This document shows positions 53,735-63,192 of a DNA stretch of 64,000 bases, piece after piece. Positions within the stretch are counted from its first letter, which is position 1. Every line of letters begins with the position of its first letter. The notes below the pieces were generated by a model. The model did no database searches, had not been told where the DNA came from, and saw only the letters and a list, made by a program, of their open reading frames with translations. The DNA comes from Winogradskyella alexanderae. Lineage in GTDB: Bacteria > Bacteroidota > Bacteroidia > Flavobacteriales > Flavobacteriaceae. Location: NCBI RefSeq assembly GCF_020166335.1, contig NZ_JAIUJR010000011.1:1-64000 (forward strand), given 5' to 3'. The position numbers and the translations under genes were made by a program.

Positions 53735-56700
53735 CTACATATTTCTTCGGTACTGACCGCCAACCTCAAACAGTGCACTCGTTATCTGCCCTAACGAACA
53801 TACTTTACAGACTTCCATTAAAGATTTGAAAATATTCTTGTTATTAACAGCTGTATGTTGCAGATCCTTGAGAAGCTGCTCAGTATCATGAAACTCATGC
53901 AGGTTTTTTAAAGTCTTAATTTGAAATTCTTTTTCATCTTCAGTAGCTCTAATAACTTCAGCTGGTTGCACTGTTGGAGATCCCTTACTACTCAAAAACG
54001 TATTAACGCCAATAATCGGAAATTCTCCATTATGTTTTAAAGTTTCATAATATAAACTCTCTTCCTGTATCTTAGAACGCTGATACATGGTCTCCATTGC
54101 CCCTAAAACACCACCTCTTTCTGTAATTCTGTCGAATTCTGCCAAGACAGCTTCTTCGACTAAATCTGTTAATTCTTCAATAATAAATGAGCCTTGTAAT
54201 GGATTTTCGTTTTTCGCGAGCCCAAGCTCTTTATTAATAATCAACTGAATAGCCATTGCACGTCTTACGGACTCCTCTGTTGGTGTAGTAATAGCCTCAT
54301 CGTAAGCATTTGTATGAAGCGAATTACAATTGTCGTAAATTGCATAGAGCGCTTGCAGTGTAGTTCTAATATCGTTGAAGTCAATCTCTTGAGCATGTAA
54401 GCTGCGTCCAGAGGTTTGAATGTGATATTTTAACATTTGGGCTCGTGGATTTGCACCATATTTATGCTTCAGTGCTTTAGCCCAGATACGTCTTGCTACC
54501 CTACCAATAACAGCATATTCAGGGTCAATACCATTTGAGAAGAAAAATGACAAGTTTGGACCAAATTTATTAATATCCATTCCTCTACTCAAGTAGTATT
54601 CTACATAAGTAAATCCATTCGATAAGGTTAATGCCAATTGCGTAATAGGGTTAGCTCCTGCCTCAGCAATGTGGTATCCGGATATTGAAACAGAATAAAA
54701 ATTTCTGACGTTGTGCTCGATAAAATATTCTTGGACATCACCCATAAGGCGCAAGGCAAACTCTGTGGAGAAGATACAGGTATTCTGTGCCTGATCTTCT
54801 TTTAGAATATCAGCTTGAACAGTTCCCCTAACCTGAGCAATAGTTTTTGCTTTAATCTCCTCATAAACATCATTTGGTAACACTTGGTCTCCTGTTACAC
54901 CTAACAACATTAAACCTAAACCATTATTTCCCTCTGGTAAATCTCCGTTATAATTCGGTCTTTCTTTTCCTTTATACAACGCTTCAATTTTCTTTTCCAC
55001 TTCATTCTCCAGACCATTTTCCTTTATGTAAATTTCACATTGTTGGTCTATAGCGGCATTCATAAAAAAGCCAAGAAGCATTGGCGCGGGACCATTAATT
55101 GTCATACTCACGGAAGTCATAGGGTCAGCCAAATTAAATCCGGAATACAATTTCTTGGCATCATCAAGACAACATATACTTACACCTGCATTACCAATCT
55201 TACCATAAATATCTGGCCTGTAATCCGGATCGTTTCCGTAAAGCGTTACACTATCAAAAGCAGTAGACAATCGTTTAGCTGGCATCCCAAGACTTACATA
55301 ATGAAAACGTCTATTTGTGCGCTCTGGTCCACCTTCTCCAGCAAACATACGTGTCGGATCCTCACCAGTTCTTTTAAATGGATATAATCCCGAAGTATAA
55401 GGAAATTCACCTGGTACATTCTCTTGTAAGCTCCATCTTAGTATATCACCCCAAGCTGAATACTTCGGTAAAGCAACTTTGGGAATATCGGTATGCGATA
55501 ATGATTTGGTATGTGTTTCAATCTTTATCTCCTTATCTCTAACCTTGAATGAATAAATTGGCGCCTTGTACTTATTTACTTTTTCGTACCAACCTGTAAT
55601 AATCTCCCAATTATAGGGATCCAAGTCCATCTTAACACGATCGAATTCCGCAAGTAATAACTTTATGAATCCTTTGTTGTCCTTATCAATATCACCTGTC
55701 TCAATTCCTGACTTTGTTAAATGTGGCGCACTACCGATAACAGATTCGATTGTTTTGCAAATACCATATAATTTCTCTGCTACTTCAACTTGCTTTTCGG
55801 CAGTTGCGTCATAAGCACGATTATTCTCTGCAATTTCCGATAAGTAACGTGTGCGTGCAGGAGGAATTACAAAAATCTTTTCGCTCATTTCCTTTGAAAT
55901 CTCATAGGAGGATTTCAAATCTGCATCTGTTTTTTCAACGATTTTATCCATTATCGCTTTGTAAAGCGTATTCATTCCAGGATCGTTGAACTGGGATGCT
56001 ATAGTCCCAAAAACAGGCATTGTATTAGGATCTTCATGCCATAAATTGTGGTTGCGCATGTATTGTTTTTTAACATCCCGTAATGCGTCTAATGCGCCTC
56101 TTTTATCAAACTTGTTTATAGCCACTAAATCGGCAAAATCAAGCATATCTATTTTTTCAAGTTGCGTGGCTGCACCAAATTCTGGAGTCATTACATAAAG
56201 TGAAACATCACTGTGCTCCAAAATCTCTGTGTCTGATTGGCCAATACCAGAAGTTTCAAGAATTATCAAGTCGTATTCTGCCGCTTTTAGGACCTCAACA
56301 GCCTCATTGACATATTTTGACAAAGCTAAATTAGATTGTCGCGTTGCTAAACTTCGCATATAAACTCTTGGAGAGTTTATAGCATTCATTCGTATTCTGT
56401 CACCTAGTAAGGCACCACCTGTTTTACGTTTAGATGGATCTACAGAAATTAATCCAATGGTTTTCTCTGGAAAGTCAATTAAAAAACGACGCACCAATTC
56501 GTCAACCAAGGACGACTTACCAGCACCACCTGTTCCTGTTATGCCCAAAACAGGTGTTTTTGAGTTCCTGTTTTTAAGATGAATCGTTTCTAGTGCGTTC
56601 TTTGCTATTTCAGGAAAATTCTCGGCAGATGAAATTACTCTTGCAATGGATTTTGGATCTTTTTTGTTTAGAACATTTACTTCGCCATTTAAGGCATCTC

Positions 56701-57142
56701 CAACTGCAAAATCTGATTTTTCTACTAAATCGTTAATCATACCTTGAAGTCCCATTTCCCTACCATCATCTGGTGAGTAAATCCTCGTTATTCCATAGTC
56801 CATTAATTCATTTATCTCTTCTGGAAGAATTACACCACCACCACCGCCAAAGATTTTTATATGTCCTGCTCCTTTTTCTTGCAACAAGTCATACATGTAT
56901 TTAAAATACTCGTTATGCCCACCTTGATAGGAAGTCATTGCAATGGCATTAGCATCTTCTTGTATTGCTGTGTTTACAACTTCTTCAACACTTCTATCAT
57001 GGCCTAAGTGGATAACCTCAACACCAGTTGCTTGAATTATTCTTCGCATTATATTAATAGCTGCATCATGTCCATCAAAAAGTGACGCCGCAGTTACAAT
57101 TCTTACTTTGTGTTTTGGTTTATAAGGAGCAATTTGTTCCAT
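53735..57142 (-). CDS. icmF: Fused acyl-CoA mutase - G-protein chaperone (IcmF)
   Basis: An 1135-residue fusion. Residues about 10-145 are the B12-binding domain ([16 protein letters not shown] with the cobalamin-ligand His). About 165-420 are a MeaB-like GTPase chaperone with Walker [18 protein letters not shown] and NKFDKRG. About 540-1135 are the mutase barrel. Two residues sort the substrate: methylmalonyl-CoA mutase has Tyr89 and Arg207, isobutyryl-CoA mutase has Phe80 and Gln198. Here they are Phe600 (TRMFAGEG) and Gln786 (QAQNTCIFS), so isobutyryl/butyryl-CoA is the expected substrate. It needs adenosylcobalamin. It is monocistronic. Confidence 0.93.
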   Translation of the reverse strand: MEQIAPYKPKHKVRIVTAASLFDGHDAAINIMRRIIQATGVEVIHLGHDRSVEEVVNTAIQEDANAIAMTSYQGGHNEYFKYMYDLLQEKGAGHIKIFGGGGGVILPEEINELMDYGITRIYSPDDGREMGLQGMINDLVEKSDFAVGDALNGEVNVLNKKDPKSIARVISSAENFPEIAKNALETIHLKNRNSKTPVLGITGTGGAGKSSLVDELVRRFLIDFPEKTIGLISVDPSKRKTGGALLGDRIRMNAINSPRVYMRSLATRQSNLALSKYVNEAVEVLKAAEYDLIILETSGIGQSDTEILEHSDVSLYVMTPEFGAATQLEKIDMLDFADLVAINKFDKRGALDALRDVKKQYMRNHNLWHEDPNTMPVFGTIASQFNDPGMNTLYKAIMDKIVEKTDADLKSSYEISKEMSEKIFVIPPARTRYLSEIAENNRAYDATAEKQVEVAEKLYGICKTIESVIGSAPHLTKSGIETGDIDKDNKGFIKLLLAEFDRVKMDLDPYNWEIITGWYEKVNKYKAPIYSFKVRDKEIKIETHTKSLSHTDIPKVALPKYSAWGDILRWSLQENVPGEFPYTSGLYPFKRTGEDPTRMFAGEGGPERTNRRFHYVSLGMPAKRLSTAFDSVTLYGNDPDYRPDIYGKIGNAGVSICCLDDAKKLYSGFNLADPMTSVSMTINGPAPMLLGFFMNAAIDQQCEIYIKENGLENEVEKKIEALYKGKERPNYNGDLPEGNNGLGLMLLGVTGDQVLPNDVYEEIKAKTIAQVRGTVQADILKEDQAQNTCIFSTEFALRLMGDVQEYFIEHNVRNFYSVSISGYHIAEAGANPITQLALTLSNGFTYVEYYLSRGMDINKFGPNLSFFFSNGIDPEYAVIGRVARRIWAKALKHKYGANPRAQMLKYHIQTSGRSLHAQEIDFNDIRTTLQALYAIYDNCNSLHTNAYDEAITTPTEESVRRAMAIQLIINKELGLAKNENPLQGSFIIEELTDLVEEAVLAEFDRITERGGVLGAMETMYQRSKIQEESLYYETLKHNGEFPIIGVNTFLSSKGSPTVQPAEVIRATEDEKEFQIKTLKNLHEFHDTEQLLKDLQHTAVNNKNIFKSLMEVCKVCSLGQITSALFEVGGQYRRNM

Positions 57143-57169
57143 TCGTAAAAAAATGTCTTATTTAAGATG

Positions 57170-57177
57170 CAAATTTA
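57170..57177 (-). promoter_or_regulatory. icmF -7 element
   Basis: On the minus strand TAAATTTG matches TAnnTTTG and lies 27 bases before the ATG. The only near TTG (57189-57187) is 9 bases away, too close for a normal -33 element. Confidence 0.45.
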
Positions 57178-57345
57178 AGGAATAATCAAAATACTGTATT
57201 CATAATTAACGATAATCTAAATCGTTTTAATAAAATCAACAGGACAGATTCTCTATTTTTGAATTAACAAAACTACTATTCAATGCTATGGGGTAGGTAA
57301 TGATTTATAATTGTTAGACTATGATTTTTTCTGATAGTTCTAAGT

Positions 57346-58311
57346 TTATAATCCAAAGATTGCGCCTTCTCGGGCAAAATTAAATCCTAGACCTAGAATG
57401 CTATCTTTAAGTGGATGACTATCTCTTATTGTAGGATTGGTGTGGTTAAAATGAATAAAGTAGATCTTGTTCTTGGTCTCCATGGACTCATTTTCAAACA
57501 ATGTTGTTGTTTGTGTTGTAAAAGGATGCGGAATTTTACTCATATCTCTATCTAATTCACCATCCTTAAAAAATGAAGCATCTAAAAAAGCATAATCTAC
57601 CTTTTTTACTTCTTCTATAATTGATTTATCCCAGGTTTCCCACTTATCAATATCGGGAATAAATAACGCCGATTTTTTAGCTCCAATGATCTTATAACCA
57701 ACCGTTTCAGAATATTCATCTCTATGAGGCACCAAAAATGGTTTAACTTCTAAAGACTTATTTAAGTGAACAACTGAGTCATGTTTTAACTGTTTAAGTT
57801 TTATATTATTTAAATCCACGAGCTGATTCCAGGGCCCATTTGTTTCAAGAAACTGTTTCATTCTTGGCATGGCATATACAGGAATATTATTACTTCCAAG
57901 AGCCTCTCTCCCTAAAAACATCAAGCCGGTATAATGCCCAATATGCGCATGGGTCAGAAATATACCGTCAGCCACAGTTTCTGAATTACTGTACCTACTC
58001 AAAATTTTGGACTGTTCTACGATATCTGGTGTAGCATCAAATAACCACTTCTGACTTTTTACTGTATCCACTAGCCCAAGACAAGACACAAGCTTTTTCG
58101 ACTCATTCCCTTCATAGTAAGCGATACAACAGGATTTTTTGCAATGTATTTGGGGATAACCTGCGTCTTGTGCAATTCCTAATATGGTTATATAGTGCTC
58201 ATATCCAGATTTATTGTTGTCCGGTATCTTAATTATTTCATTTTCAGCCTTTGATTGACAATTTAAAATCAAAACGAATGAACAAATCAGAATGCCCTTT
58301 AAAGTATTCAT
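57346..58311 (-). CDS. PqqB-like MBL-fold metallo-hydrolase lipoprotein
   Basis: A 321-residue MBL-fold protein. The N-terminus MNTLKGILICSFVLILNC gives a lipoprotein signal (Cys18). The core matches the PqqB-like group: LGIAQDAGYPQIHC, DGIFLTHAHIGHYTGLMFLGREA, then HRDEYSETVGYKI, FIPDIDKWE and FIHFNHTNP with further His/Asp ligands. The canonical HxHxDH is HAHIGH here, so the Asp is Gly; this usually binds the second metal, so the enzyme may use one metal. There is no pqq operon around it. Substrate unknown. Confidence 0.85.
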   Translation of the reverse strand: MNTLKGILICSFVLILNCQSKAENEIIKIPDNNKSGYEHYITILGIAQDAGYPQIHCKKSCCIAYYEGNESKKLVSCLGLVDTVKSQKWLFDATPDIVEQSKILSRYSNSETVADGIFLTHAHIGHYTGLMFLGREALGSNNIPVYAMPRMKQFLETNGPWNQLVDLNNIKLKQLKHDSVVHLNKSLEVKPFLVPHRDEYSETVGYKIIGAKKSALFIPDIDKWETWDKSIIEEVKKVDYAFLDASFFKDGELDRDMSKIPHPFTTQTTTLFENESMETKNKIYFIHFNHTNPTIRDSHPLKDSILGLGFNFAREGAIFGL

Positions 58312-58355
58312 TTATACGTATCTTAGTTCTGTTAAAGATATTAAAACCTAAATCC

Positions 58356-59063
58356 ATGAAAAAGTCAGTAGCAATCTTACTTTTTATTTTCACCTTAACT
58401 TCATGTGCCGAATTGCAAAATGTAGTAAATAATTTACCTCAATCAGGTAGCATATTAAGTGATACTGATATTGCCACTGGACTTAGGGAAGCACTTAACA
58501 AAGGTATTGATATGCAGGTTTCTAAATTGACACAACAAGATGGTTTTTATAAAAATGAGTTGGTTAAAATATTGTTGCCTGAAGAATTGCAAAAGGTGGA
58601 TAATGCACTTAGAACAATTGGATTAGATAATTTGGCTGATGAGGGACTTAAGGCCATTAATAGAGCAGCAGAAGATGCTGTAAAAGAAGCCACTCCAATA
58701 TTTGTAAATGCCGTAAGGGAAATAACGTTTAGTGATGCAAAAAATATACTGCTCGGTGAAGATGATGCCGCAACTAATTATCTAACAACTAAAACTAAAG
58801 TGGCTCTCTATGAAAAGTTTAAACCTGTTATTAGCAGTTCTTTTAATAAAGTTGGTGCTAATGAAATATGGAATAATCTTATAACGAGATACAACAATCT
58901 ACCATTTACTAATGATGTTAATCCTGATTTGACCGATTACGTTACTTCAGAAGCCTTAAAAGGAGTTTATACCATGATTGCTGTAGAAGAAAAAGAAATC
59001 CGAAACAATTTTTCTTCACGTACAACAGATTTATTAAAACGGGTATTTGCACTACAAGATTAG
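58356..59063 (+). CDS. DUF4197 family lipoprotein
   Basis: A 235-residue lipoprotein, start at ATG 58356 (MKKSVAILLFIFTLTSC, Cys17); in-frame sequence upstream runs into the divergent gene. It fits DUF4197: LREALNKGIDMQVSKLTQQDGFYKN, IKILLPEELQKV-type VKILLPEELQKVDNALRTIGL, FVNAVREITFSDAKNILLGEDDAATNYL, KVGANEIWNNLITRYNNLPF, TSEALKGVYTMIAVEEKEIRNN. All helical. The family's role is unknown. It is divergent from the PqqB-like gene, 44 bases apart. Confidence 0.92.
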   Translation: MKKSVAILLFIFTLTSCAELQNVVNNLPQSGSILSDTDIATGLREALNKGIDMQVSKLTQQDGFYKNELVKILLPEELQKVDNALRTIGLDNLADEGLKAINRAAEDAVKEATPIFVNAVREITFSDAKNILLGEDDAATNYLTTKTKVALYEKFKPVISSSFNKVGANEIWNNLITRYNNLPFTNDVNPDLTDYVTSEALKGVYTMIAVEEKEIRNNFSSRTTDLLKRVFALQD

Positions 59064-59158
59064 AAATTGTTTAATTTTTTGTTAAATTTATTAAACATTC
59101 GGATTAGTTTAAGGAGTTTTTTTATTACCTTCCAAAATATTATTAAAATTGATTAAAC

Positions 59159-59347
59159 GTGGACAATCTAAAAAATCCGCTCCAGCTGAAAAAAGTACTT
59201 TACCTTCAATACATTAACCTTATAGAAGAAGCCTATAATTTAAATCAAGCGGATCATGCGCAAAGCGATATCGCTTCGTTTGAGGCGGATAAAATTCTTG
59301 AACAAATAAATGCCTTAGAGTTTACCTCTGAAACAAGATTAGCCTAA
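59159..59347 (+). CDS. Small helical protein, unknown
   Basis: A 62-residue protein beginning at a GTG codon (MDNLKNPLQLKKVLYLQYINLIEEAYNL...), the only start that keeps the conserved-looking N-terminus. It is acidic and helical: YLQYINLIEEAYNL, DHAQSDIASFEADKILEQINAL. No membrane segment. It ends nine bases inside the 3' end of a convergent gene. It is probably real because its composition and helical pattern look coding, but no family was recognised. Confidence 0.55.
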   Translation: MDNLKNPLQLKKVLYLQYINLIEEAYNLNQADHAQSDIASFEADKILEQINALEFTSETRLA

Positions 59348-59854
59348 GCATTCCTTGCGCTTGTAAAGACCATCAAATACAACTATTACATCTTTACCCT
59401 CGGTAAATGTTTCCCATAACTGTCTAACAGTTCCATCTTCATTTGCTGTCCAAGTTACGCGATGGAAAAAACTAATGCCGTCTAGATTTGTTTCCTTTTC
59501 TGATTCCAAGATCATTTGATTCCCAACCTTTGTGCCTTTTAAGTGCAAACTTGCACCTTGATTGTCTACCCAGATTTGCTCCCATTGTTTGGTTTTTAAA
59601 TTGTAAAAACTGTTACTCGTACCTGTGTAGCCTAGAGTAGCACTGGTCCAATTTTCCTTAAGAACGCAATTACGCTCTAATTTCTCCAAAGTATTTTCAC
59701 CTGCTTTGGTGCCGTTAGGGCTTATTACTTCCCAAGATCCTATCCAAAAATCAAATTCAGAATATTTTTCTGTACAACAGGCACAGTTTTGATTCTGACC
59801 ATAAGAAAATGTAAACGCCATAAGAAGCATTAGGATTGATGTTTTTTTTGTCAT
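59339..59854 (-). CDS. Secreted DUF1579-like protein
   Basis: A 171-residue exported protein: signal peptide MTKKTSILMLLMAFTFSYGQ, then a CACC motif and the FDFWIGSWEV start of a beta-barrel domain resembling DUF1579/lipocalin-like proteins. Strands such as YNLKTKQWEQIWVDNQGASLHLKG and FFHRVTWTANEDGTVRQLWE follow. The Cys pair CACC near the mature N-terminus could form a disulfide or bind metal (inference). Function unknown. Confidence 0.82.
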   Translation of the reverse strand: MTKKTSILMLLMAFTFSYGQNQNCACCTEKYSEFDFWIGSWEVISPNGTKAGENTLEKLERNCVLKENWTSATLGYTGTSNSFYNLKTKQWEQIWVDNQGASLHLKGTKVGNQMILESEKETNLDGISFFHRVTWTANEDGTVRQLWETFTEGKDVIVVFDGLYKRKECLG

Positions 59855-59925
59855 GATTGATAAACCTATAGTTAAATTATAAGTTATTAAACTACATTTA
59901 ATTATATGCTAATATTAACATAACA

Positions 59926-60038
59926 TTGTTACAAGAAAAAACGGAGATCTTTGTAATGCAAAAGATTAGTTAGATAAGTCTTAAAAAAGATTAGTACAGT
60001 TAGTTAGCAAAGCCGATGCCTATGTATCGGCTTTTCTT
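59926..60038 (+). ncRNA. Candidate small RNA, about 80 bases
   Basis: A TTG (59926-59928), 17-base spacer and GATCTTTG (59946-59953, one mismatch to TAnnTTTG) make a promoter. About 55 bases later is an intrinsic terminator: AAAGCCGAT (60009-60017) pairs with ATCGGCTTT (60026-60034) around an 8-base loop, followed by a T-rich tail. No reading frame of length lies between. AT-rich direct motifs GATTAG and GTTAG recur in it. The transcript would end at the BtuF-like gene's stop codon. Confidence 0.4.
60009..60038 (+). terminator. Plus-strand terminator between convergent units
   Basis: Nine-bp stem with an 8-base loop and TTTTCTTT tail on the plus strand. On the minus strand the tail is not T-rich, so it does not serve the minus-strand gene that ends here. 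Confidence 0.75.
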
Positions 60039-60817
60039 TACTGACCAAGACTTCTGAAATAATTAAAGGACCCCAAAAGACGACTCCCATACCAAGAAAA
60101 AAACTCACCACTGACAATTTTTATGGTTTTATCTGGAAATTTATTTTTTAATTCTGCAATATGACTTGCCTTAAATGGATAGGGCTCACTGGAGAGAAAA
60201 ATAAAATCTGCCTCTTTAAGTAAATCATCGTCTAACTGTATTTCAGGATAGCGAACTTTGCTTTTAAAACTATTTTCAAAACCAGCCTCAGAAATCATAG
60301 CATCAATAAACGTATTTGAACCAACGACCATCCAAGGTGCTTTCCATATAAAATAGGCTACGGAATTAGCTTTATTTTTTTTGTGAATGTAGCTTTTTCT
60401 TTGATTCTCAATATTGACAATTAAAAGTTTAGCCTTAGTAGCCATATCGAAAATTTCACCATACATTGTTATTAATTCATAACAATCTTCAATTGAATAG
60501 ATATCGCTAATATGAACTGGCGCAATATTATCCAATGAATTGACTATTTCTAATGTATTTTCTTCTTTATTGCACAGAATAATATCTGGTTTAAGCGCCT
60601 TTATTTTTTTTATCTTTATTGCCTTCGTACCACCAACAACAGCCTTTTGTTTACGTATATCTATAGGATGTACACAAAACTTTGTAACACCAACAATACA
60701 GTCTTTTAAACCTAAATCTACTAATAATTCAGTCTGAGATGGCACCAAAGATACGATTCGCTTTGGCACGCTTTTGAGCCTAATTTTTCTATTGAGCTGA
60801 TCTTTGAAAACGTGCAT
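60038..60817 (-). CDS. BtuF-like helical-backbone metal receptor, no signal peptide
   Basis: A 259-residue protein of the periplasmic-binding-protein class III (BtuF/FepB-like): VPKRIVSLVPSQTELLVDLGL, CIVGVTKFCVHP, ALKPDIILCNKEEN, AYFIWKAPWMVVGSNTFIDAMISEAGFEN, and FIFLSSEPYPFK. These proteins bind vitamin B12 or metal chelates in the periplasm. Here the protein starts directly at the mature domain (MHVFKDQLNRKIRL) with no export signal, so it may be cytoplasmic. No ABC transporter genes are next to it. Ligand unknown. Confidence 0.88.
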   Translation of the reverse strand: MHVFKDQLNRKIRLKSVPKRIVSLVPSQTELLVDLGLKDCIVGVTKFCVHPIDIRKQKAVVGGTKAIKIKKIKALKPDIILCNKEENTLEIVNSLDNIAPVHISDIYSIEDCYELITMYGEIFDMATKAKLLIVNIENQRKSYIHKKNKANSVAYFIWKAPWMVVGSNTFIDAMISEAGFENSFKSKVRYPEIQLDDDLLKEADFIFLSSEPYPFKASHIAELKNKFPDKTIKIVSGEFFSWYGSRLLGSFNYFRSLGQ

Positions 60818-60851
60818 TTATAAACTATTGAAAATACTACACTAGCATTGG

Positions 60852-61670
60852 CTAAATCTCTTGGAGAATTGTTGCCATCTGCGATTGTAATTCAAATGCT
60901 TTTTGAGCAGAGGCCTCAGCAAAATCTGTATTTTTTGAGGCATAAATAATACCACGTGATGAATTTATAAGTAAGCCTACATTAGAATTCATGCCATGCT
61001 CACATACTTCTTGTAAGTTACCGCCTTGTGCTCCTACTCCAGGCACTAATAAAAACGCATCTGGAATTATCTTTCTAATTTCTGCCAAATATTCTGCTTT
61101 TGTAGCACCAACGACATACATTAGGTTTTCTGAATTTTCCCAAGACTTTGAAGTTTCCAAAACTTGTTTGTATAGCTCTAACCCATCAATAGCTTTTGTC
61201 TGAAAATCAAATGCTCCTTGATTAGACGTCAACGCCAAAAGAATGGTATGCTTATCTTTAAACGCCAAAAATGGTTCTACTGAATCTTTTCCCATATAAG
61301 GCGCAACCGTAACACTATCAAAACCAAGATCATCGAAAAAGGCCTTAGCATACATGGTACTTGTATTACCTATATCACCACGTTTGGCGTCTGCTATAGT
61401 AAAAATTTCCGGATACCTCTCATTTAAGTAACTTATAGTTTTCTCTAGTGCTTTCCAGCCCATAATTCCATAAGCTTCGTAAAAAGCGGTATTTGGTTTA
61501 TATGCCACACATAAGTGGTGAGTCGCATCTATAATAGCTTTATTAAATGCAAAAATCGGATCCTCGTCCTCAAGTAAATGCTTAGGTACTTTATTCAAAT
61601 CAACATCTAACCCAATGCAAAGGAAGGATTTCTTGGATTTAATCTGTTCTAATAATGCTTTTGTTGTCAT
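60852..61670 (-). CDS. pyrF: Orotidine-5'-phosphate decarboxylase, type 2
   Basis: PyrF decarboxylates OMP to UMP, the last step of pyrimidine synthesis. The 272 residues are the longer type 2 (bacterial) form. Motifs: [38 protein letters not shown] with catalytic Lys and Asp, [13 protein letters not shown], and [10 protein letters not shown]. It lies 31 bases after prfA on the same strand, with a terminator-like hairpin whose T-run ends two bases before the ATG. Expression may thus depend on read-through. Confidence 0.96.
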   Translation of the reverse strand: MTTKALLEQIKSKKSFLCIGLDVDLNKVPKHLLEDEDPIFAFNKAIIDATHHLCVAYKPNTAFYEAYGIMGWKALEKTISYLNERYPEIFTIADAKRGDIGNTSTMYAKAFFDDLGFDSVTVAPYMGKDSVEPFLAFKDKHTILLALTSNQGAFDFQTKAIDGLELYKQVLETSKSWENSENLMYVVGATKAEYLAEIRKIIPDAFLLVPGVGAQGGNLQEVCEHGMNSNVGLLINSSRGIIYASKNTDFAEASAQKAFELQSQMATILQEI

Positions 61671-61672
61671 GT

Positions 61673-61697
61673 AAAAAAGCCTCTTTCCTAGAGGCTT
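61673..61697 (-). terminator. Terminator-like hairpin touching the pyrF start codon
   Basis: On the minus strand AAGCCTCT (61697-61690) and AGAGGCTT (61684-61677) form a perfect 8-bp stem with a 5-base loop, followed by four more T and then AC and the pyrF ATG (61670). It lies between prfA and pyrF. Confidence 0.7.
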
Positions 61698-61701
61698 GTA
61701 T

Positions 61702-62778
61702 TTAAATTATATCGTCACTAGCTTTAAGAAGTTCGGTATTCTCTGCGAGCATTAATTCATCTATTATTTTTTGGATGTCCCCATTTATAATATTGGATAA
61801 ATCATAGAGGGTCAAACCAATCCTGTGGTCTGTTACACGGCCTTGCGGATAGTTGTACGTTCTAATCTTTGCACTTCTATCACCAGAGCTTACCATACTT
61901 TTGCGCTTTTCAGAATCTGCCTGTCGTTGTTTTTCGAGTTCTAAATCATACAATCTAGTCCGTAACACTTTTAATGCCTTTTCTAAGTTCTTATGTGACG
62001 ATTTTTGATCTTGGCAGCTCACTATCATCCCAGTTGGCTCGTGGTGCAACTTAATTGCCGAATATGTTGTATTGACCGACTGGCCACCAGGACCTGTAGA
62101 TGTTGTGCGCTCAATTCGCACTTCGCTCATGTCTAATTCAAAATCAATTTCCTCTGCCTCTGGTAAGACCATAACAGTTGCTGCACTTGTATGAACTCGA
62201 CCTTGGGTTTCTGTCTGAGGAACGCGTTGTACGCGATGCACACCAGCCTCAAACTTCAAAGTCCCGTAAACATCCTCTCCTGATACTTCAAATATTATTT
62301 CCTTGAATCCTCCGGAAGTACCATCACTTTGGCTAACAACGTCTACCGACCAACCTTTATCACTGCAATACTTGGAATACATCCTAAATAAATCACCTGC
62401 AAAAATACTTGCCTCGTCTCCGCCAGTACCAGCTCTTACTTCTACAACAACATTCTTGGCATCATCAGGATCTTTTGGTATCAAAAGAAATCTTATTTCT
62501 TCTTCTATTTTTGGTAGCGCTTCGTTAGCTTCATCAAGTTGCAATTTTGCCATTTCTACCATTTCTTCATCGCTACCATCAGCAATAATTTCTTCTGCCT
62601 CTGTTTTATTGGCCAAGAGTTCCTTATAAACATGACCCCTATCAACTATTTTCTTTAAGTCTTTGTATTCTTTATTAAGCTTTACATAGCGCTTTTGATC
62701 TGCAATTATATCTGGCTGAATAATAAGGTCGTTAACCTCATCAAAGCGTTGCTTTACGATCTGAATTTTCTCTAACAT
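61702..62778 (-). CDS. prfA: Peptide chain release factor 1
   Basis: RF1 ends translation at UAA and UAG. The 358 residues match the family. The codon-reading tripeptide P-x-T is PQT in [12 protein letters not shown], and the GGQ motif that triggers peptide release is in [17 protein letters not shown]. The N-terminal domain is helical, with an acidic stretch ([20 protein letters not shown]). It is followed by pyrF. A -7 element lies upstream (62812-62819). Confidence 0.97.
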   Translation of the reverse strand: MLEKIQIVKQRFDEVNDLIIQPDIIADQKRYVKLNKEYKDLKKIVDRGHVYKELLANKTEAEEIIADGSDEEMVEMAKLQLDEANEALPKIEEEIRFLLIPKDPDDAKNVVVEVRAGTGGDEASIFAGDLFRMYSKYCSDKGWSVDVVSQSDGTSGGFKEIIFEVSGEDVYGTLKFEAGVHRVQRVPQTETQGRVHTSAATVMVLPEAEEIDFELDMSEVRIERTTSTGPGGQSVNTTYSAIKLHHEPTGMIVSCQDQKSSHKNLEKALKVLRTRLYDLELEKQRQADSEKRKSMVSSGDRSAKIRTYNYPQGRVTDHRIGLTLYDLSNIINGDIQKIIDELMLAENTELLKASDDII

Positions 62779-62811
62779 TTATCTACTCAAAAATTGGACT
62801 TCAAAAATACG

Positions 62812-62819
62812 ATAATTTA
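62812..62819 (-). promoter_or_regulatory. prfA -7 element
   Basis: On the minus strand TATTTTTG matches TAnnTTTG and lies 33 bases before the prfA ATG. No TTG was found at the usual distance. Confidence 0.45.
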
Positions 62820-62898
62820 TGAATTCTTAATCTAGTTTAATCTGCTAGAATTAAGGCCTAAAAAATAAATAGACCAACCGCTACGTTATCAAAACAAT

Positions 62899-63186
62899 AT
62901 GTATCGTTTCCTAGCTATACTCGCATTTTACAAACCGTTTGTTGTTTGGTCCTTTGTTGTTAATGCTATTATTGGATTCATAAATCCTGTATTAATTCCG
63001 GCAATTGTTACTAAACTATTTTTAACGGTTTTTGCATGGTATTATGTCAGCGAAACACCTAATAGACGTAAACTAACCTTTTATAAAAATATGGGAATAT
63101 CACCATTTAAGTTATTCACTTTTGTTTTTATTTTGGACTGTATTATAACCATAATCTTCCTACTTGTATTTAGGGAGTTTACATAA
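62899..63186 (+). CDS. 95-residue membrane protein paired with an ABC ATPase
   Basis: A small membrane protein with three hydrophobic segments (about 12-32, 33-52 and 73-92) separated by a basic loop (SETPNRRKLTFYKNMGISP). The loop KNMGISPFKLF before the last helix looks like the coupling segment of ABC permeases. Six bases after its stop begins an ABC ATPase gene, so the two should work together. At 95 residues it is far smaller than a normal permease; it may form a multimer or need another subunit (inference). No family recognised. Confidence 0.7.
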   Translation: MYRFLAILAFYKPFVVWSFVVNAIIGFINPVLIPAIVTKLFLTVFAWYYVSETPNRRKLTFYKNMGISPFKLFTFVFILDCIITIIFLLVFREFT

Positions 63187-63192
63187 ACTAAA

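Noticed and set aside
58251..58355. N-terminal extension of the DUF4197 lipoprotein
   Set aside because: It would put 35 residues before a clear lipoprotein signal and overlap the divergent PqqB-like gene.
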